Origin: Leptoclinus maculatus
Lineage: Eukaryota > Chordata > Actinopteri > Perciformes > Stichaeidae
NCBI GenBank assembly: GCA_032191485.1
Contig: JAVDOI010000019.1
Location: 367,501-431,500 of the forward strand
Reading direction: 5' to 3'
DNA length: 64,000 bases
The position numbers and the translations under genes are program-made. The number at the start of each line of letters is the position of its first letter. Position 1 is the first letter of the stretch. Under the pieces are notes generated by a model. That model was given only the letters and a program-made list of their open reading frames with translations, had not been told where the DNA came from and searched no databases. Of the stretch, positions 10,129-19,630 are shown one piece after another.

Positions 10129-11024
10129 GTCCTGCCTAGGGTTGTCACGATACCAAAATTATGACTTCGATACGATACCTGCCATAATATCATGATACCC
10201 GATACTTACGATACGATACCAGAATTCGATACGATACCACAAATACGATACGATACTGGTATATTTATCTATAATAGTAATAAATAAAACATCTGTATGG
10301 TTCCCTTTTTTACCAGCTTGTTCCTGCCCAGCTTTTTGAACACTTAACTAAAAATAAAAATAATTAGCTCAAGATCCACCCTCAGGCTCCACCAGCATGT
10401 AGCCATTTTGCATCAATTGTGTTTCATTTAGTACACTTGTGTGCATTGTGACCTCATGATCATATAGGGTTGTCGTCAAACTAGGCTAAGGCTACTCACG
10501 TTAGGCTGTATATGGGTGGGCTTGGTTCATGTTTATAATCACATTTGCCTAACTGTCGTTCTTTGAACTCTTTGAAAAGTCCGGGGTGTCTGTCTGAAAG
10601 GTGCTTTGCCATGTTTGACGTGTTGCCTCCCTTGGTCTGTGTGGCTTTGAAACAAGTTTTGCAGACGGGTCTCTGTATGTCAGTGGGCTTTCCTTCACTG
10701 TCTGCAATGTAGCCAAAGTATTTCCAGATTTCACTTCTGGCATCTTTTTTTCCAACAAGCAGAGGACGGTCGGCAAAAGCTCCTGCACTCGATGCCATGT
10801 CTCCCCTGCGATCACTCGCTGTGAGTGAGCGCTGGGTAGCCCCGCCCCCTTGCAGTCAATGCTTGCAGGCAGCATGACAGGGAGCGGAACAGTCAGTGCG
10901 CTCTGATCGCGCGCTATTTTAATCAAGTATCGATACTAAAAATATGCAAAATCGTATCGTTTTCAACGTACGGGTACCGCGGTACCTTTTTAGTATCGAT
11001 ACACCGTGCAACATTAGTCCTGCC
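10129..11024 (-). mobile_element. hAT element (880 bp) with perfect 8-bp target-site duplication and a BED exon
   Basis: The element spans 10,137-11,016, with termini TAGGGTTGTCACGATACC and, at the right, GTATCGATACACCGTGCAAC. GTCCTGCC occurs on both flanks (10,129-10,136 and 11,017-11,024), inside a longer shared TTAGTCCTGCC. Subterminal arrays of CGATACGATACC words fill both ends, typical of this fish family. The minus strand carries an apparently intact BED-finger exon (10,798-10,496). No catalytic domain remains. Confidence 0.9.
10496..10798 (-). CDS. BED zinc-finger protein fragment of a hAT transposase
   Basis: This 100-codon frame begins with a genuine ATG (MASSAGAFADR). It contains a textbook BED finger: SEIWKYFGYIAD, then RPVCKTCFKATQTKGG, NTSNMAKHLSDRHPG, with the C-x2-C and H-x4-H spacing intact. 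The frame ends at TGA within CCTAAC|GTGAGT, which is also a good splice donor, so the original product would have spliced into a downstream transposase exon that is now deleted. As it stands it could only encode a DNA-binding domain without catalysis. Whether it is transcribed cannot be told from sequence. Confidence 0.75.
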   Translation of the reverse strand: MASSAGAFADRPLLVGKKDARSEIWKYFGYIADSEGKPTDIQRPVCKTCFKATQTKGGNTSNMAKHLSDRHPGLFKEFKERQLGKCDYKHEPSPPIYSLT

Positions 11025-11266
11025 CATGATTCGGTAATCCTTGGTCCCCCGCTGCGCCTATTCGTTGATTACTTTTTAATCGAGTAAACCGCTGTTTCAT
11101 GTCACAAAGCCAGTGGAACTCAGTAGAGTGGGTGGATTCAACGGTCTGGATCCAGGCAAGGTCTTTATAGCCTTGCGTTGAAACACAGCTAATATTGGTA
11201 GAAAGAGCGATAAGATGGTGGACTGCCTAGTATTTAAATGCCTAAACCCCAACCTTAGTGAACCAC

Positions 11267-11446
11267 AGTTGATTGTGAATGTTGTCTTTCTCTATATTAG
11301 CCCTGTTATTGACTGGAGACCTCTCCAGGATGTGTCTGTCCTCTTGCCCAATGTCAGCTGGGATAGGTTCCAAGCCCCCACAATCCTGCAAAGGATAAGC
11401 AGTTACATATTACAGAGGTTACAAATAATGGATGAATGGATGGATT
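11267..11446 (+). repeat. Abundant fish repeat ending in (ATGG)n
   Basis: The words TAGCCCTGTTATTGACTGGAGACCT, CCAATGTCAGCTGGGATAGG, CCAAGCCCCCACAATCCTGC and AAGGATAAGCAG, followed by ATGGATGAATGGATGG, match the ubiquitous teleost element with an ATGG-rich 3' end. It lies upstream of the RESF1-like reading frame and may be included in, or border, its 5' untranslated exons. Confidence 0.75.
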
Positions 11447-11867
11447 TACATGGGATGGGACTCTCACATGGGCCCCACCAGCAGTAGGAGGTGGACAGTA
11501 TGGAGTAAAGGGAGTACACAAGACTGGCACCAGATTAGTTCCCACATTGCCGACCAGCTCTCCAGAGCTGGGTTTTCTCCTCGAGACGGGGTTGATGCTG
11601 GACTGCTCTTTCTGCACCGTGCCGTTAAAATAAACCTCTCGCTGCTTGATTTGCTCCTGAATGCGAAGCCAGTGAGAGGGACTGTAAAGAATGTGGTAGA
11701 GGACGTACTGCTGGATACATCGTTCAGAGATTTTTGTTATTCTTCAATAGAAAAAATATTGCAATGTAGTGTTTGGCTATGTTGTTGGGTTCCCACAGTG
11801 GAAAAGGCATATATTGTAGTGATGGGACTCCAACCAATCACTAATTTTCCTCCTGTTTGTTTCCTAG

Positions 11868-12010
11868 ATTTGAGAAGCAAACTGAAGTCATCACTTGAAA
11901 GATTGCTCTACATGCGATGCAATCTGGATGTCCACACAGCCTAGGAGGATTCTATTCTGCATTCCAACACAGGAGTAACGTTGGTGCTCGGTCATCACCT
12001 CAGGCCATCA
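11868..12010 (+). other. Probable 5' untranslated part of the RESF1-like main exon
   Basis: A pyrimidine-rich tract followed by TTTCCTAG ends at 11,867 and is a strong splice acceptor. From there to the first ATG the sequence has an in-frame TAG at 11,942-11,944, so the long frame cannot extend upstream of it. This suggests a non-coding upstream exon joined here, as is usual when one giant exon carries the whole coding region. The upstream exon itself is not identified. Confidence 0.45.
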
Positions 12011-15000
12011 ATGTTACACCCTCAGAATGAAATACAAAACAACATGGTAGCCTCTCAATATCCCAGGGAGCTTGGAGTGGCTTACGGCCCTGCTCGGTTG
12101 CAGAAAAGCTATGGACAATCGCAACAAAATTCACAGGGACTCCACCACCAACAGGAGTCACTGGCAAGTACTGTAAGCACTGGATCCCAGCCCCCCATAT
12201 GGACTAATACAACGACTAATTTGTATTCATCAGCACACATCTCTGCACGGCACGGCAGTACTTTTGGGACATCAGTTAATGGTTACTCTGTAAGACAATC
12301 TGTTGATAAAAGTGGACAACAAAGGGAATATTCTAAGGAGAATTTCAGTGGACATTTTCTGAAAGAGTCGGATTTGAACAAGAATACTGGATTGCAGCAA
12401 AGAAAACATTTTTCCAATGGTAGCAATTCTGCAGCACTCCAGGGAGACAGCCTTGAAGTAGCACAGACATTTCCTCAAAAGGCTCAGTGTTCCTCTGCGC
12501 AGAAAACCTCATTGCTGTTACTGACAGAAAACCCACCCGAATCCAAATCCTTTACCTCCACGTCTTCTTTATCGGAGGAAACTGATGCCAACATGGCGCT
12601 CAATACTGTTACTCATGTTTCAGGCAGAAGACACCATAAAGCTCTGCAAGTTAAAGGTTCACTAGCTGCTCTAAACTGTGGACAGCCTAGAAGACAACAC
12701 CTACATCATTCAGGAGGAACTCCTTCCACTGCCCATCAGCAGCAGGTCTCCTCTCCTTCCCTCAGCCGTCAGCCATCCACAGACAAAGTCTTGTCAGTTG
12801 GAGAAACGGAACCGCCTACAACAGTCGAAATACATACCTTTATTGCAAAAAAGCTTGCATATTTTCGTGACTGTTTAACTAAAAAAAACAGAAATTATAG
12901 ACATTCCAATAAGGAGTTGGGCAGGGACTCCACACTGCAGTCAATGCAGTCCCATCTCCCCACAACCTCTGCCTCTAAAGAAGAAGATTTGGAGAGGCAG
13001 AGTCTCAACTGTGCTGCGATTGCAGTTGGACAAGCACTTGAAGAGGACAGTTCAAAAAGCAGCAAAGCAAATGCTGAGTTAATGCCCCAGTTTAACGAGA
13101 CGGGTGATTGTGCTACATCTGCTTCAGAGAAACATTCAACAGGTATACTAGACACTGCTGTAGAAAACTCAAAACATTCTCCTAAAAATGTATCTGTAGA
13201 AAAGAGTGCATTGGTAGTTTTTGATTTGTCAGTAAAAAAACATTTGGATATATCTATGCCTGCTAATAGCCATTGCAAACTTGTTTATTCGGATGACTGT
13301 GAAGATACATTTATCAGTAACAATGATGAAAGTTTCCATAGTAAATGGTGCGATAAGTACTTAAAGAATGGCATGAGCACTCTTCATTATTCACCAACTG
13401 CACTGAAGGAGCTCATTGCCATTCTAGAGACTGTAGACAGCATTGCCGAGACAGAGAACGTTTCTAAAGTCATACTGCAACAATATTGGAATGCGAATAT
13501 AGATAACGTTAATCTCTTTGCATCCACAGAATATCCACAAATAATGCTGAAAGTTGCTGCCACTTGTACAAAGAATGAAGATGAGAGTCCATGGGTTCTC
13601 ACAGCAGTGCCTGGAATGACCTGGGATGACATGAGGGAGAAGCAACCCACTTTAATGCTCCACCACAGCTTGTCGCAAGAAGAATGCAAGTCTCATTTGT
13701 TATACAGCAACAAGAATTTGGATGACATAGACCAAGTGCCTGGTGTTTCGTGGGCTCTCAACAACATGACAGAGAGGGAGAAAGAAGATACAGCCCTTAA
13801 AACTGTGGAGACAGTAGGATTAGACAGTGCGCAAGGTATGGCTGATGTCGCAGAGGATTCTCAAACTATGTCAAGTTCAGTGGTGTCTGGAAACAGAACA
13901 TTTGGATTCATTGAAAATCGAAATGCAAAAAGGAAGAAAAGCATTGAGGATCCACAACATCGCGGGGTTACCCGTAAGGAAGCAACTGCACATTCCGAGC
14001 TAAATTCTTCAGTTGGTAAAATTCTGATCCGTAAAATGCTATCAATTCCTACAAACCAAAGTGAATGGCAGAGCAGCCAAACAATTCAGGAATGTACGAG
14101 GGAGGACGCTGGTTCTGTGCATTCACAAACTAATTTAAGCATAGTACCTGCAAACAAGTTCCAAAAGCATGGTCCGCTATGTGAAAGCAAGGTTGAGGAA
14201 GCACATCCACTGTATGAAGACGTTTCAGACGATGACGTGTCACAGCTGGCCACAGAACTACCAAACACAGAGCATGGGGAATTTAACTGTCCTGCGCGTC
14301 CACAGTATGAAGATATAAGTGAAGCAGAAAGTCAGACTGAGCCTAAGGCTGTAAACCCCTCTGTTTCATGTAGTCCTTCCTCTGTTTTGAACGATGAAGT
14401 TGAGACTGATGATGAGGCGGATGATGACCATTTAGTCATACCTATAAGCATTTTCAACCTTAAATATGAACCAGAAGATGAAGACCAGGATAGCCCAGAA
14501 GCGATTGTCTCAGAAGGTGGGGAAACAGGAGGCCAAGAAAGACATTGTGACACAAGTCCAACACACTGTCCATTTTCAAATCTTGCGCTAGCTACTGCTT
14601 TTCCCCCGGTGCTTGTGTTTGACACACAGGAGTCCTTTCTGCAAGCTGTGCAATGTGAAAATATATTTGAGGTGGAATTAGGCAGTAGCCCCCTTGAACA
14701 TGAAATGGACTCTGAGGGAGATGTACAGACACCTCAGGAGAGAAGAGTGTCTGAAGACAGCTGTGAAACTGAAGACAGTTGTGATTACTCATCTGCATCA
14801 GAACGCAACTTTTTGACAGTGTCCAGGAAGATGTTGAGGAAAAGCTCAGCACCTGTGCCCTTAGAGATAGATGATTCTACGTCTGAAAAAGAGGTTGAGG
14901 ACAATGAGGTTACAAATGTGCAAAAAGACCAAACGAGGGGCGTGGACAAGTTGCGCAGTATGCAAAAAACTAGACAGCCGTTTCAAGCCGAAGCCCGCTG

Positions 15001-16288
15001 CGCTAAGCATGTTAGGAGTTTAAAAATGGAGGACGTAATAATCATAGATTCTGACACGGAGGATGAAGATGATCAAAAAAAGGCAAAAAGAAAGAGGAAC
15101 AGGTTATACTCTTCAGGCTCAGAGGACCGTGGCAATGACACACAGTTTAGAGAAGCAACGGAGGAGGACGCATGCTCTGACCTGTTTCACAGTGGACCGC
15201 TGATTGAAGTTACAGGTGTCTCTGAGCATGTACTACACAAGACCAACAGACAAACAACGTCAAAAGGAAGAGTAGATAAACATGATTCTAATGAAGTGGT
15301 TAAAAATGGCCATTTCAACAAAATGAAGGCAGTTACAGAAGAAATATTCTCATCAGGATCAGAGGACAGTAGTGATGATTTATTTGCTACAAATAGCAGA
15401 CCAATTGAATCTGTGGACCGTCTTTGTAGAACTGCTAACAAAGAACAATTGTCATCTGGAGACTCGCCAGAGAAGCAGCCTGTGACTGGGGCAGACTCTC
15501 ATTTGTATCGCAATCCTGTGATTCCTCGCTTTGTTGTGGAGTCTTCTGGACCCAAAGGCCACTTGAAACTTTTAAAAGAACCTGTAGTCCACACACAGGG
15601 TAAAGATGGAACTCTGTCTCCAGAGACCTCCACGGCATCCAGCAAAAAGGCAAAGGCCTGTGAAAAGAATAAAGCACATTTGTACAGAAATAAAAAAGGA
15701 CAATTCCACACACCCGAACCTGCAAATGATAGAAACCAAGGAATAAAGAATAACGTTCGGGCCAATGTACAGAAACCTGCAATGTTGTCAAGACAGCTTT
15801 CTTTACCTATGCAGGAAGGCCCATCCACCTCTTTCAATAGCTTGTCAGCCACAGGTGGACAACTTAATGGATTCAGACAAAGTGCCGTCTCCTCAAGAGG
15901 TTTGTCTCCGTCAGAAGCCTCCTCTAGTCTTCCATATGATCCCAGAGAACAATCGGTTCCACCCAAACTGCAGCGGTCTTACAGCAACCCCTCAACATTA
16001 AAACATCCTCCTACAAAAGGCCCAGCATCAACCATGCAATTAAATGCAACAGGCAACGCAAAGGTGCAAGTGAATAGCAATCATCCAATCAGGAGAGACA
16101 GAATATGTCACAACTTAAGACCAGGACCTAGTCACCATGACAGGGCTGGTGGTGTCAGGGCAACCAGAAAGAAGCACAACTCCCACAAGCCTGCAACAAG
16201 CCTGATGAAGAGAGCCACTATTGATGCCAAAGAGTGGACGAAGGCCATAAACCGGGTTTCCCACAAAGAAAGAAGTGTGTACTTTTGA
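12011..16288 (+). CDS. resf1: Large disordered nuclear protein, probable fish RESF1
   Basis: One uninterrupted frame encodes 1,425 residues from the first ATG. A second in-frame ATG at 12,044 has a better context (AACAACATGG), so the start is uncertain by 11 residues. The protein is rich in Ser, Glu, Asp and Gln, with no signal peptide or membrane span. Recognisable stretches are a basic/hydrophobic segment near residues 270-300 (HTFIAKKLAYFRDCLTKKN), an ordered-looking block near 455-520 (ALKELIAILETVD, then EYPQIMLKVAATC), paired VPGMTWDD and VPGVSWAL motifs near 532 and 576, paired acidic YEDVSDDD and YEDISEAE motifs near 735 and 766, VIPISIFNLKYEPEDED near 808, and a SUMO-interacting-like EDVIIIDSDTEDEDD followed by KKAKRKRNR near 1,005-1,030. 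Human RESF1 (KIAA1551, roughly 1,750 residues) also has nearly all its coding sequence in one exon, binds SETDB1-pathway factors and silences retroelements. The identification rests on this architecture, weak C-terminal likeness (AKEWTKAINRVSHKER) and the DENND5B neighbour, not on a database match. Confidence 0.6.
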   Translation: MLHPQNEIQNNMVASQYPRELGVAYGPARLQKSYGQSQQNSQGLHHQQESLASTVSTGSQPPIWTNTTTNLYSSAHISARHGSTFGTSVNGYSVRQSVDKSGQQREYSKENFSGHFLKESDLNKNTGLQQRKHFSNGSNSAALQGDSLEVAQTFPQKAQCSSAQKTSLLLLTENPPESKSFTSTSSLSEETDANMALNTVTHVSGRRHHKALQVKGSLAALNCGQPRRQHLHHSGGTPSTAHQQQVSSPSLSRQPSTDKVLSVGETEPPTTVEIHTFIAKKLAYFRDCLTKKNRNYRHSNKELGRDSTLQSMQSHLPTTSASKEEDLERQSLNCAAIAVGQALEEDSSKSSKANAELMPQFNETGDCATSASEKHSTGILDTAVENSKHSPKNVSVEKSALVVFDLSVKKHLDISMPANSHCKLVYSDDCEDTFISNNDESFHSKWCDKYLKNGMSTLHYSPTALKELIAILETVDSIAETENVSKVILQQYWNANIDNVNLFASTEYPQIMLKVAATCTKNEDESPWVLTAVPGMTWDDMREKQPTLMLHHSLSQEECKSHLLYSNKNLDDIDQVPGVSWALNNMTEREKEDTALKTVETVGLDSAQGMADVAEDSQTMSSSVVSGNRTFGFIENRNAKRKKSIEDPQHRGVTRKEATAHSELNSSVGKILIRKMLSIPTNQSEWQSSQTIQECTREDAGSVHSQTNLSIVPANKFQKHGPLCESKVEEAHPLYEDVSDDDVSQLATELPNTEHGEFNCPARPQYEDISEAESQTEPKAVNPSVSCSPSSVLNDEVETDDEADDDHLVIPISIFNLKYEPEDEDQDSPEAIVSEGGETGGQERHCDTSPTHCPFSNLALATAFPPVLVFDTQESFLQAVQCENIFEVELGSSPLEHEMDSEGDVQTPQERRVSEDSCETEDSCDYSSASERNFLTVSRKMLRKSSAPVPLEIDDSTSEKEVEDNEVTNVQKDQTRGVDKLRSMQKTRQPFQAEARCAKHVRSLKMEDVIIIDSDTEDEDDQKKAKRKRNRLYSSGSEDRGNDTQFREATEEDACSDLFHSGPLIEVTGVSEHVLHKTNRQTTSKGRVDKHDSNEVVKNGHFNKMKAVTEEIFSSGSEDSSDDLFATNSRPIESVDRLCRTANKEQLSSGDSPEKQPVTGADSHLYRNPVIPRFVVESSGPKGHLKLLKEPVVHTQGKDGTLSPETSTASSKKAKACEKNKAHLYRNKKGQFHTPEPANDRNQGIKNNVRANVQKPAMLSRQLSLPMQEGPSTSFNSLSATGGQLNGFRQSAVSSRGLSPSEASSSLPYDPREQSVPPKLQRSYSNPSTLKHPPTKGPASTMQLNATGNAKVQVNSNHPIRRDRICHNLRPGPSHHDRAGGVRATRKKHNSHKPATSLMKRATIDAKEWTKAINRVSHKERSVYF

Positions 16289-16318
16289 AGTCTTTTAAAA
16301 TGTGTTTTAATTGTCCTT

Positions 16319-16324
16319 AATAAA
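16319..16324 (+). terminator. Candidate polyadenylation signal AATAAA
   Basis: A canonical AATAAA lies 31 bp after the TGA of the long frame. If used, it would end a transcript terminating with the unspliced stop. If the downstream mini-exon is used instead, this signal falls inside the last intron. Confidence 0.4.
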
Positions 16325-16605
16325 TTCAGATAGTAGTCAAGTTATTTTAATCCATCTAACAAGAATGCATGTTAACCCTTATTCCTACTATAGGACACTC
16401 TGTGGGTGAAGGTTACAAGTGGTCAGAGAAGTCAACGGTGGCAAAGCCAACAAAAGGTGACTCTTAACATTTTCTCTAACATGGTTTGCCCCATGTACGA
16501 TGGACATTTTTTTACAGCCAATCAACGCACTGCAATTTAATCTGGATTTCTCAGATACAGGTGTAATCCTGTTTTTCTGTTGTTTCCTGCTGTTTGTCAT
16601 CGTAG

Positions 16606-16658
16606 GTTCCAGCATGGACGAGAAGAAGGGTAGATCCCCTCCAAGACCTTATCTGTGA
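16606..16658 (+). CDS. Possible alternative terminal coding exon of the RESF1-like gene
   Basis: A donor is available seven codons before the stop region (GAAAGAA|GTGTGT, exon end 16,274), and a good acceptor (pyrimidine tract then CATCGTAG) ends at 16,605. Joining them keeps frame and replaces the last few residues with SSSMDEKKGRSPPRPYL and a TGA at 16,656-16,658. The mammalian protein also ends with a short basic, Ser/Pro-containing tail from a separate small exon, as far as I recall. This is inference from splice signals and resemblance only. Confidence 0.35.
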
Positions 16659-16781
16659 GAAAAGGGTGCCAGTGTCTACAAATCCGAGTCAAGTTTGTTT
16701 CACTTCCAAAGGGACAGCCGTTGCTGTTCTTTAGGTCCTTTGATTTTTCAAAACATGTTCTGTGTTTTAACTGTGTTTGTT

Positions 16782-16824
<43 letters not shown>
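16782..16824. repeat. (TG)n microsatellite
   Basis: About 21 uninterrupted GT/TG dinucleotides, followed by a short TATATACACACA segment. Confidence 0.95.
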
Positions 16825-16829
<5 letters not shown>

Positions 16830-17065
16830 CACACATACTTTAAATATGTTATACCAGCTGTTTGTGTTAATGGCATTGCTTTTGACTGTTTTGGTGTCAA
16901 GTGTTCTTTTTACCAGCTACCTTTATACACATTCAACTCTAACTTGTTAAATCTCTTTGCTCTGAATGCAGTTGAAACTTTTCAGCTATATCAGGTATTT
17001 TGATCTTTTTTTATATCTATATATATATATATATATGTATATATTTTACTTTATTTTTTTACTTT

Positions 17066-17699
17066 GAAAAGTCAGCTCTGATTGCAGTATTCATATAGTA
17101 TAACTTTTTAAAGTGTCAATGTGAAAATGCATAAAAAGTCTTAAATCAAACCTTTACTATTTGTCTTGTGTGCTCTTCCGTTTCATCAGTAGAGAGAGAC
17201 ATTGAAATATATACTGTGCCTGTGTTAAACTATTTATTGTAACCTGACACATTCTATTGCAAGCCATATAAACATTGTTGAAGAATAAGCGTACGTGACC
17301 TCATATAATTTGTTATTTTGAACCCAGCATATTTGGTTTCACAGAAACATCTGAAAAGATAAACAGAACATTATGATAAAGTCTCTGGGGAACATTAGTT
17401 AAAAGTCATGCCATGAAACATTGGGATGAAAGGCAGAACATTTCCCAGAAAAGTGCATACAAATATGTGACCTGCCAAGAATGTCAACCTGACCCAAACA
17501 GGAGGAGGAGGATGAGGGCATGACATGGTGGGAGGACCAGATGTGTTTTGTTTTGGGTTCAATCGAAGGGATTTCATTGGTGGAATGTTACGTAAGGTGC
17601 TAGAACTACTTATTGCTAGACTGGATAAATATTGCAGATATCGATTATTGAATTCTTCCTTGTCAAAATTAACATTTTAATTATTCGCTTAACAATGTT
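17066..17699 (+). repeat. First copy of a tandem-duplicated AT-rich segment (left part)
   Basis: GAAAAGTCAGCTCTGATT, then AAAGTGTCAATGTGAAAAT, TCAAACCTTTACTATTTGTC and GAGAGAGACATTGAAATATATACTG are matched at 18,899-19,130. Later CTAGACTGGATAAATATTGC and TCAAAATTAACATTTTAA match 19,164-19,230. The copy is interrupted by a LINE at about 17,706 and resumes at 18,357. Confidence 0.8.
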
Positions 17700-17705
17700 A
17701 TTGTA

Positions 17706-18356
17706 GTGAGGGTCAGAGCAGACTCTATCTGCTGAGAAGATGGGTCTTTTGGGGTGACTGCCTCCACTCTGTGGTGGCATCAGCCATCTTTTATGGAGTG
17801 GTCTGCTGGGGCAGCACCATCTCGACAGCCGACAGGAAGACACTTAACAAACTCGTCAAGAAGGCCGGCAGTGTGCTGAGGTGTCCACTGGATGCAGTAG
17901 AAGTGGTGGGAGAGAAGAGAATGGTGGTTAAGCTATCCTCTCTGATGGACACCCCATGCGGGACGCCCTGGCAGCTCTGTGCAGCTCCTTCAGCCACCAG
18001 CTGATTCACCCCCGGTGTGTGAAGGAGAGGTACCGCAGGTCCTTCCTTCCTGCCGCTGTCAGACTGCACAACCAGCTGTGCTCCCAGTAGACCACACAAA
18101 AAATCTGTACATTATAAATACACTGCAATAAAAAAATATTCTGTCTGTATATATAATATTTTTAGTTATTGTGGATTTTTTACTTAGTTAATATTCGTTA
18201 CTGTTTTTTTTTTACTTATTTACATATATATATACAGTATATACTTGTTTTGATCTTGTTTTTCTACTATGTCTCTTGTTTGCACTATACTGTTTGCTGC
18301 TGTAATCCTGTAAATTTCCCCACTGCGGGACTAATAAAGGATCATCTTATCTTCAT
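17706..18356 (+). pseudogene. 5'-truncated L2-type LINE with frameshifted reverse-transcriptase tail
   Basis: The frame reads ASAIFYGVVCWGSTISTADR, then KLVKKAGSVLRCPLDAVE, typical of the region after the RT domain of fish L2/Maui-like LINEs. At SSLMD a small deletion shifts the frame, and the rest continues as MRDALAALCSSFSHQLIHPR, CVKERYRRSFLPAAVRLHNQ and a TAG at about 18,088. The 3' end has CCCCACTGCGGGACTAATAAAGG followed by short ATCTTATCTTCATC steps, the usual tail. It is dead and heavily 5'-truncated. It inserted into the first copy of the local tandem duplication. Confidence 0.9.
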
Positions 18357-18898
18357 CGTCATGTTTGCAATTCATGTGTGTTGGGCTTTCCATTTCAGAT
18401 ATCTACAAGACATCATTTTAATTTCAGATATCCACAATTGTATTTTTTGAACACTGGAAATCTATAACAGAATTCTTACTAGGATTAAAAATCCCATTTC
18501 AGACAATTAAATTGTTGCTCATCATAATTTTAACTTCAGATATCCACAAATGTATTGTTGACATGTGTTCTGGATGTCCAGAGAGGTAATAATATGCCCA
18601 TATAGCTCACTTCAGAATAACAGTGGGATTGTAGATATCTGAAATGGGAGTTTTTACTGCAATCTCGACAAGAATGTATTACAAAGCTAATATAAGAAAT
18701 ATTAAGCATAATGGGGAAATGTAGGTTGTAATTAACAAAAATTCTTTGAGAAATGCATTTGTGTTAATTAGCAAGTGTAGTCATTGTCTGACTGCATTTT
18801 TCTCATTTGTTGAAACTGATCAATTGGTGTATTTTAATGAGTCGATATCCAAGAAGACAGAACCTGTGTTGGCTGAAGGGTGTACAAATCTGTACTTT
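18357..18898 (+). repeat. Continuation of the first duplicated copy, rich in GATATCT words
   Basis: TCATGTTTGCAATTCATGTG, then GGGCTTTCCATTTCAGATATC aligns with CACATTTGCCATTCACATCTG and GGCTTTCAATTTCAGAT at 19,256-19,295. The interval has many copies, in both orientations, of TTTCAGATATCTACAA and its complement, suggesting an element built of short inverted modules. No coding potential. Confidence 0.6.
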
Positions 18899-19630
18899 TG
18901 AAAAGTCAGCTCTGATTACAGTATTTCTATATGTGCAATGTTGTATCACTTTTTAAAGCGTCAATGTGAAAATACATTAAAAGTCCTAAATCAAACCTTT
19001 GCTGTTTGTCTTGTGTGCTCTTCTGTTTCACCACTAGAGAGAGACATTGGAATATATACTGCACAAACAGTTCATCTCTATTTGTTATCACACACACCAG
19101 TGCCTGCATTACACTATTTATTGTAACCTGTCACATGTTATCATCATTTTAACATTTAAAAACTAGACTGGATATATATCTCAAATGTTCGTAATTCAAT
19201 TGTTCCTAGTCAAAATGAACATTTCAGACATGCATTCTTCCTAGAAAAATAATGTCACATTTGCCATTCACATCTGTTAGGCTTTCAATTTCAGATTCAA
19301 ATTAAATTTTCAGTATCCAGAATGTTCACAATTGCATTTGTGAACATTCTGGATACTTGAAATATAATTCTTACCCCCCCAAAAAAATCCCATTTCAGAT
19401 ATCTACAATCCAATTGTTAGTTGTTTTAATTCAGTTGAAAATAAAAACATTTTTGATTTGGATATAATTGAAAACCATATACACATGAATGGCAAATGTG
19501 ATGTAATTTGTCCTAATAAGAACGATGTTATGATATCTGAAATGTTCTTTGTGATAGGAGGAATTAATTGATTCATAATTATGAGTTCATAAATTACAGA
19601 TATCTACATTATATATCCAGTCTATCTATT
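18899..19630 (+). repeat. Second copy of the tandem-duplicated AT-rich segment
   Basis: This is homologous to 17,066-17,699 plus 18,357 onward, without the LINE. It includes a perfect 20-bp palindrome (19,312-19,357) and a poly-C/poly-A step near 19,374. Divergence between copies is visible by eye, so the duplication is not recent. Confidence 0.75.
19312..19357. repeat. Perfect 20-bp inverted repeat (hairpin)
   Basis: AGTATCCAGAATGTTCACAA (19,312-19,331) and its exact reverse complement (19,338-19,357) flank a 6-nt loop TTGCAT. It lies within the second copy of the duplicated segment. Confidence 0.9.

Noticed and set aside
11432..11944. 170-codon frame just upstream of the RESF1-like frame
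   Set aside because: It lies in a different reading frame, begins in a repeat, ends at a stop inside the presumed 5' untranslated region and has no family resemblance.
16606..16658. Mini-exon as a separate small gene starting at its own ATG
   Set aside because: The frame from that ATG has only 14 codons. It makes sense only as a spliced terminal exon.
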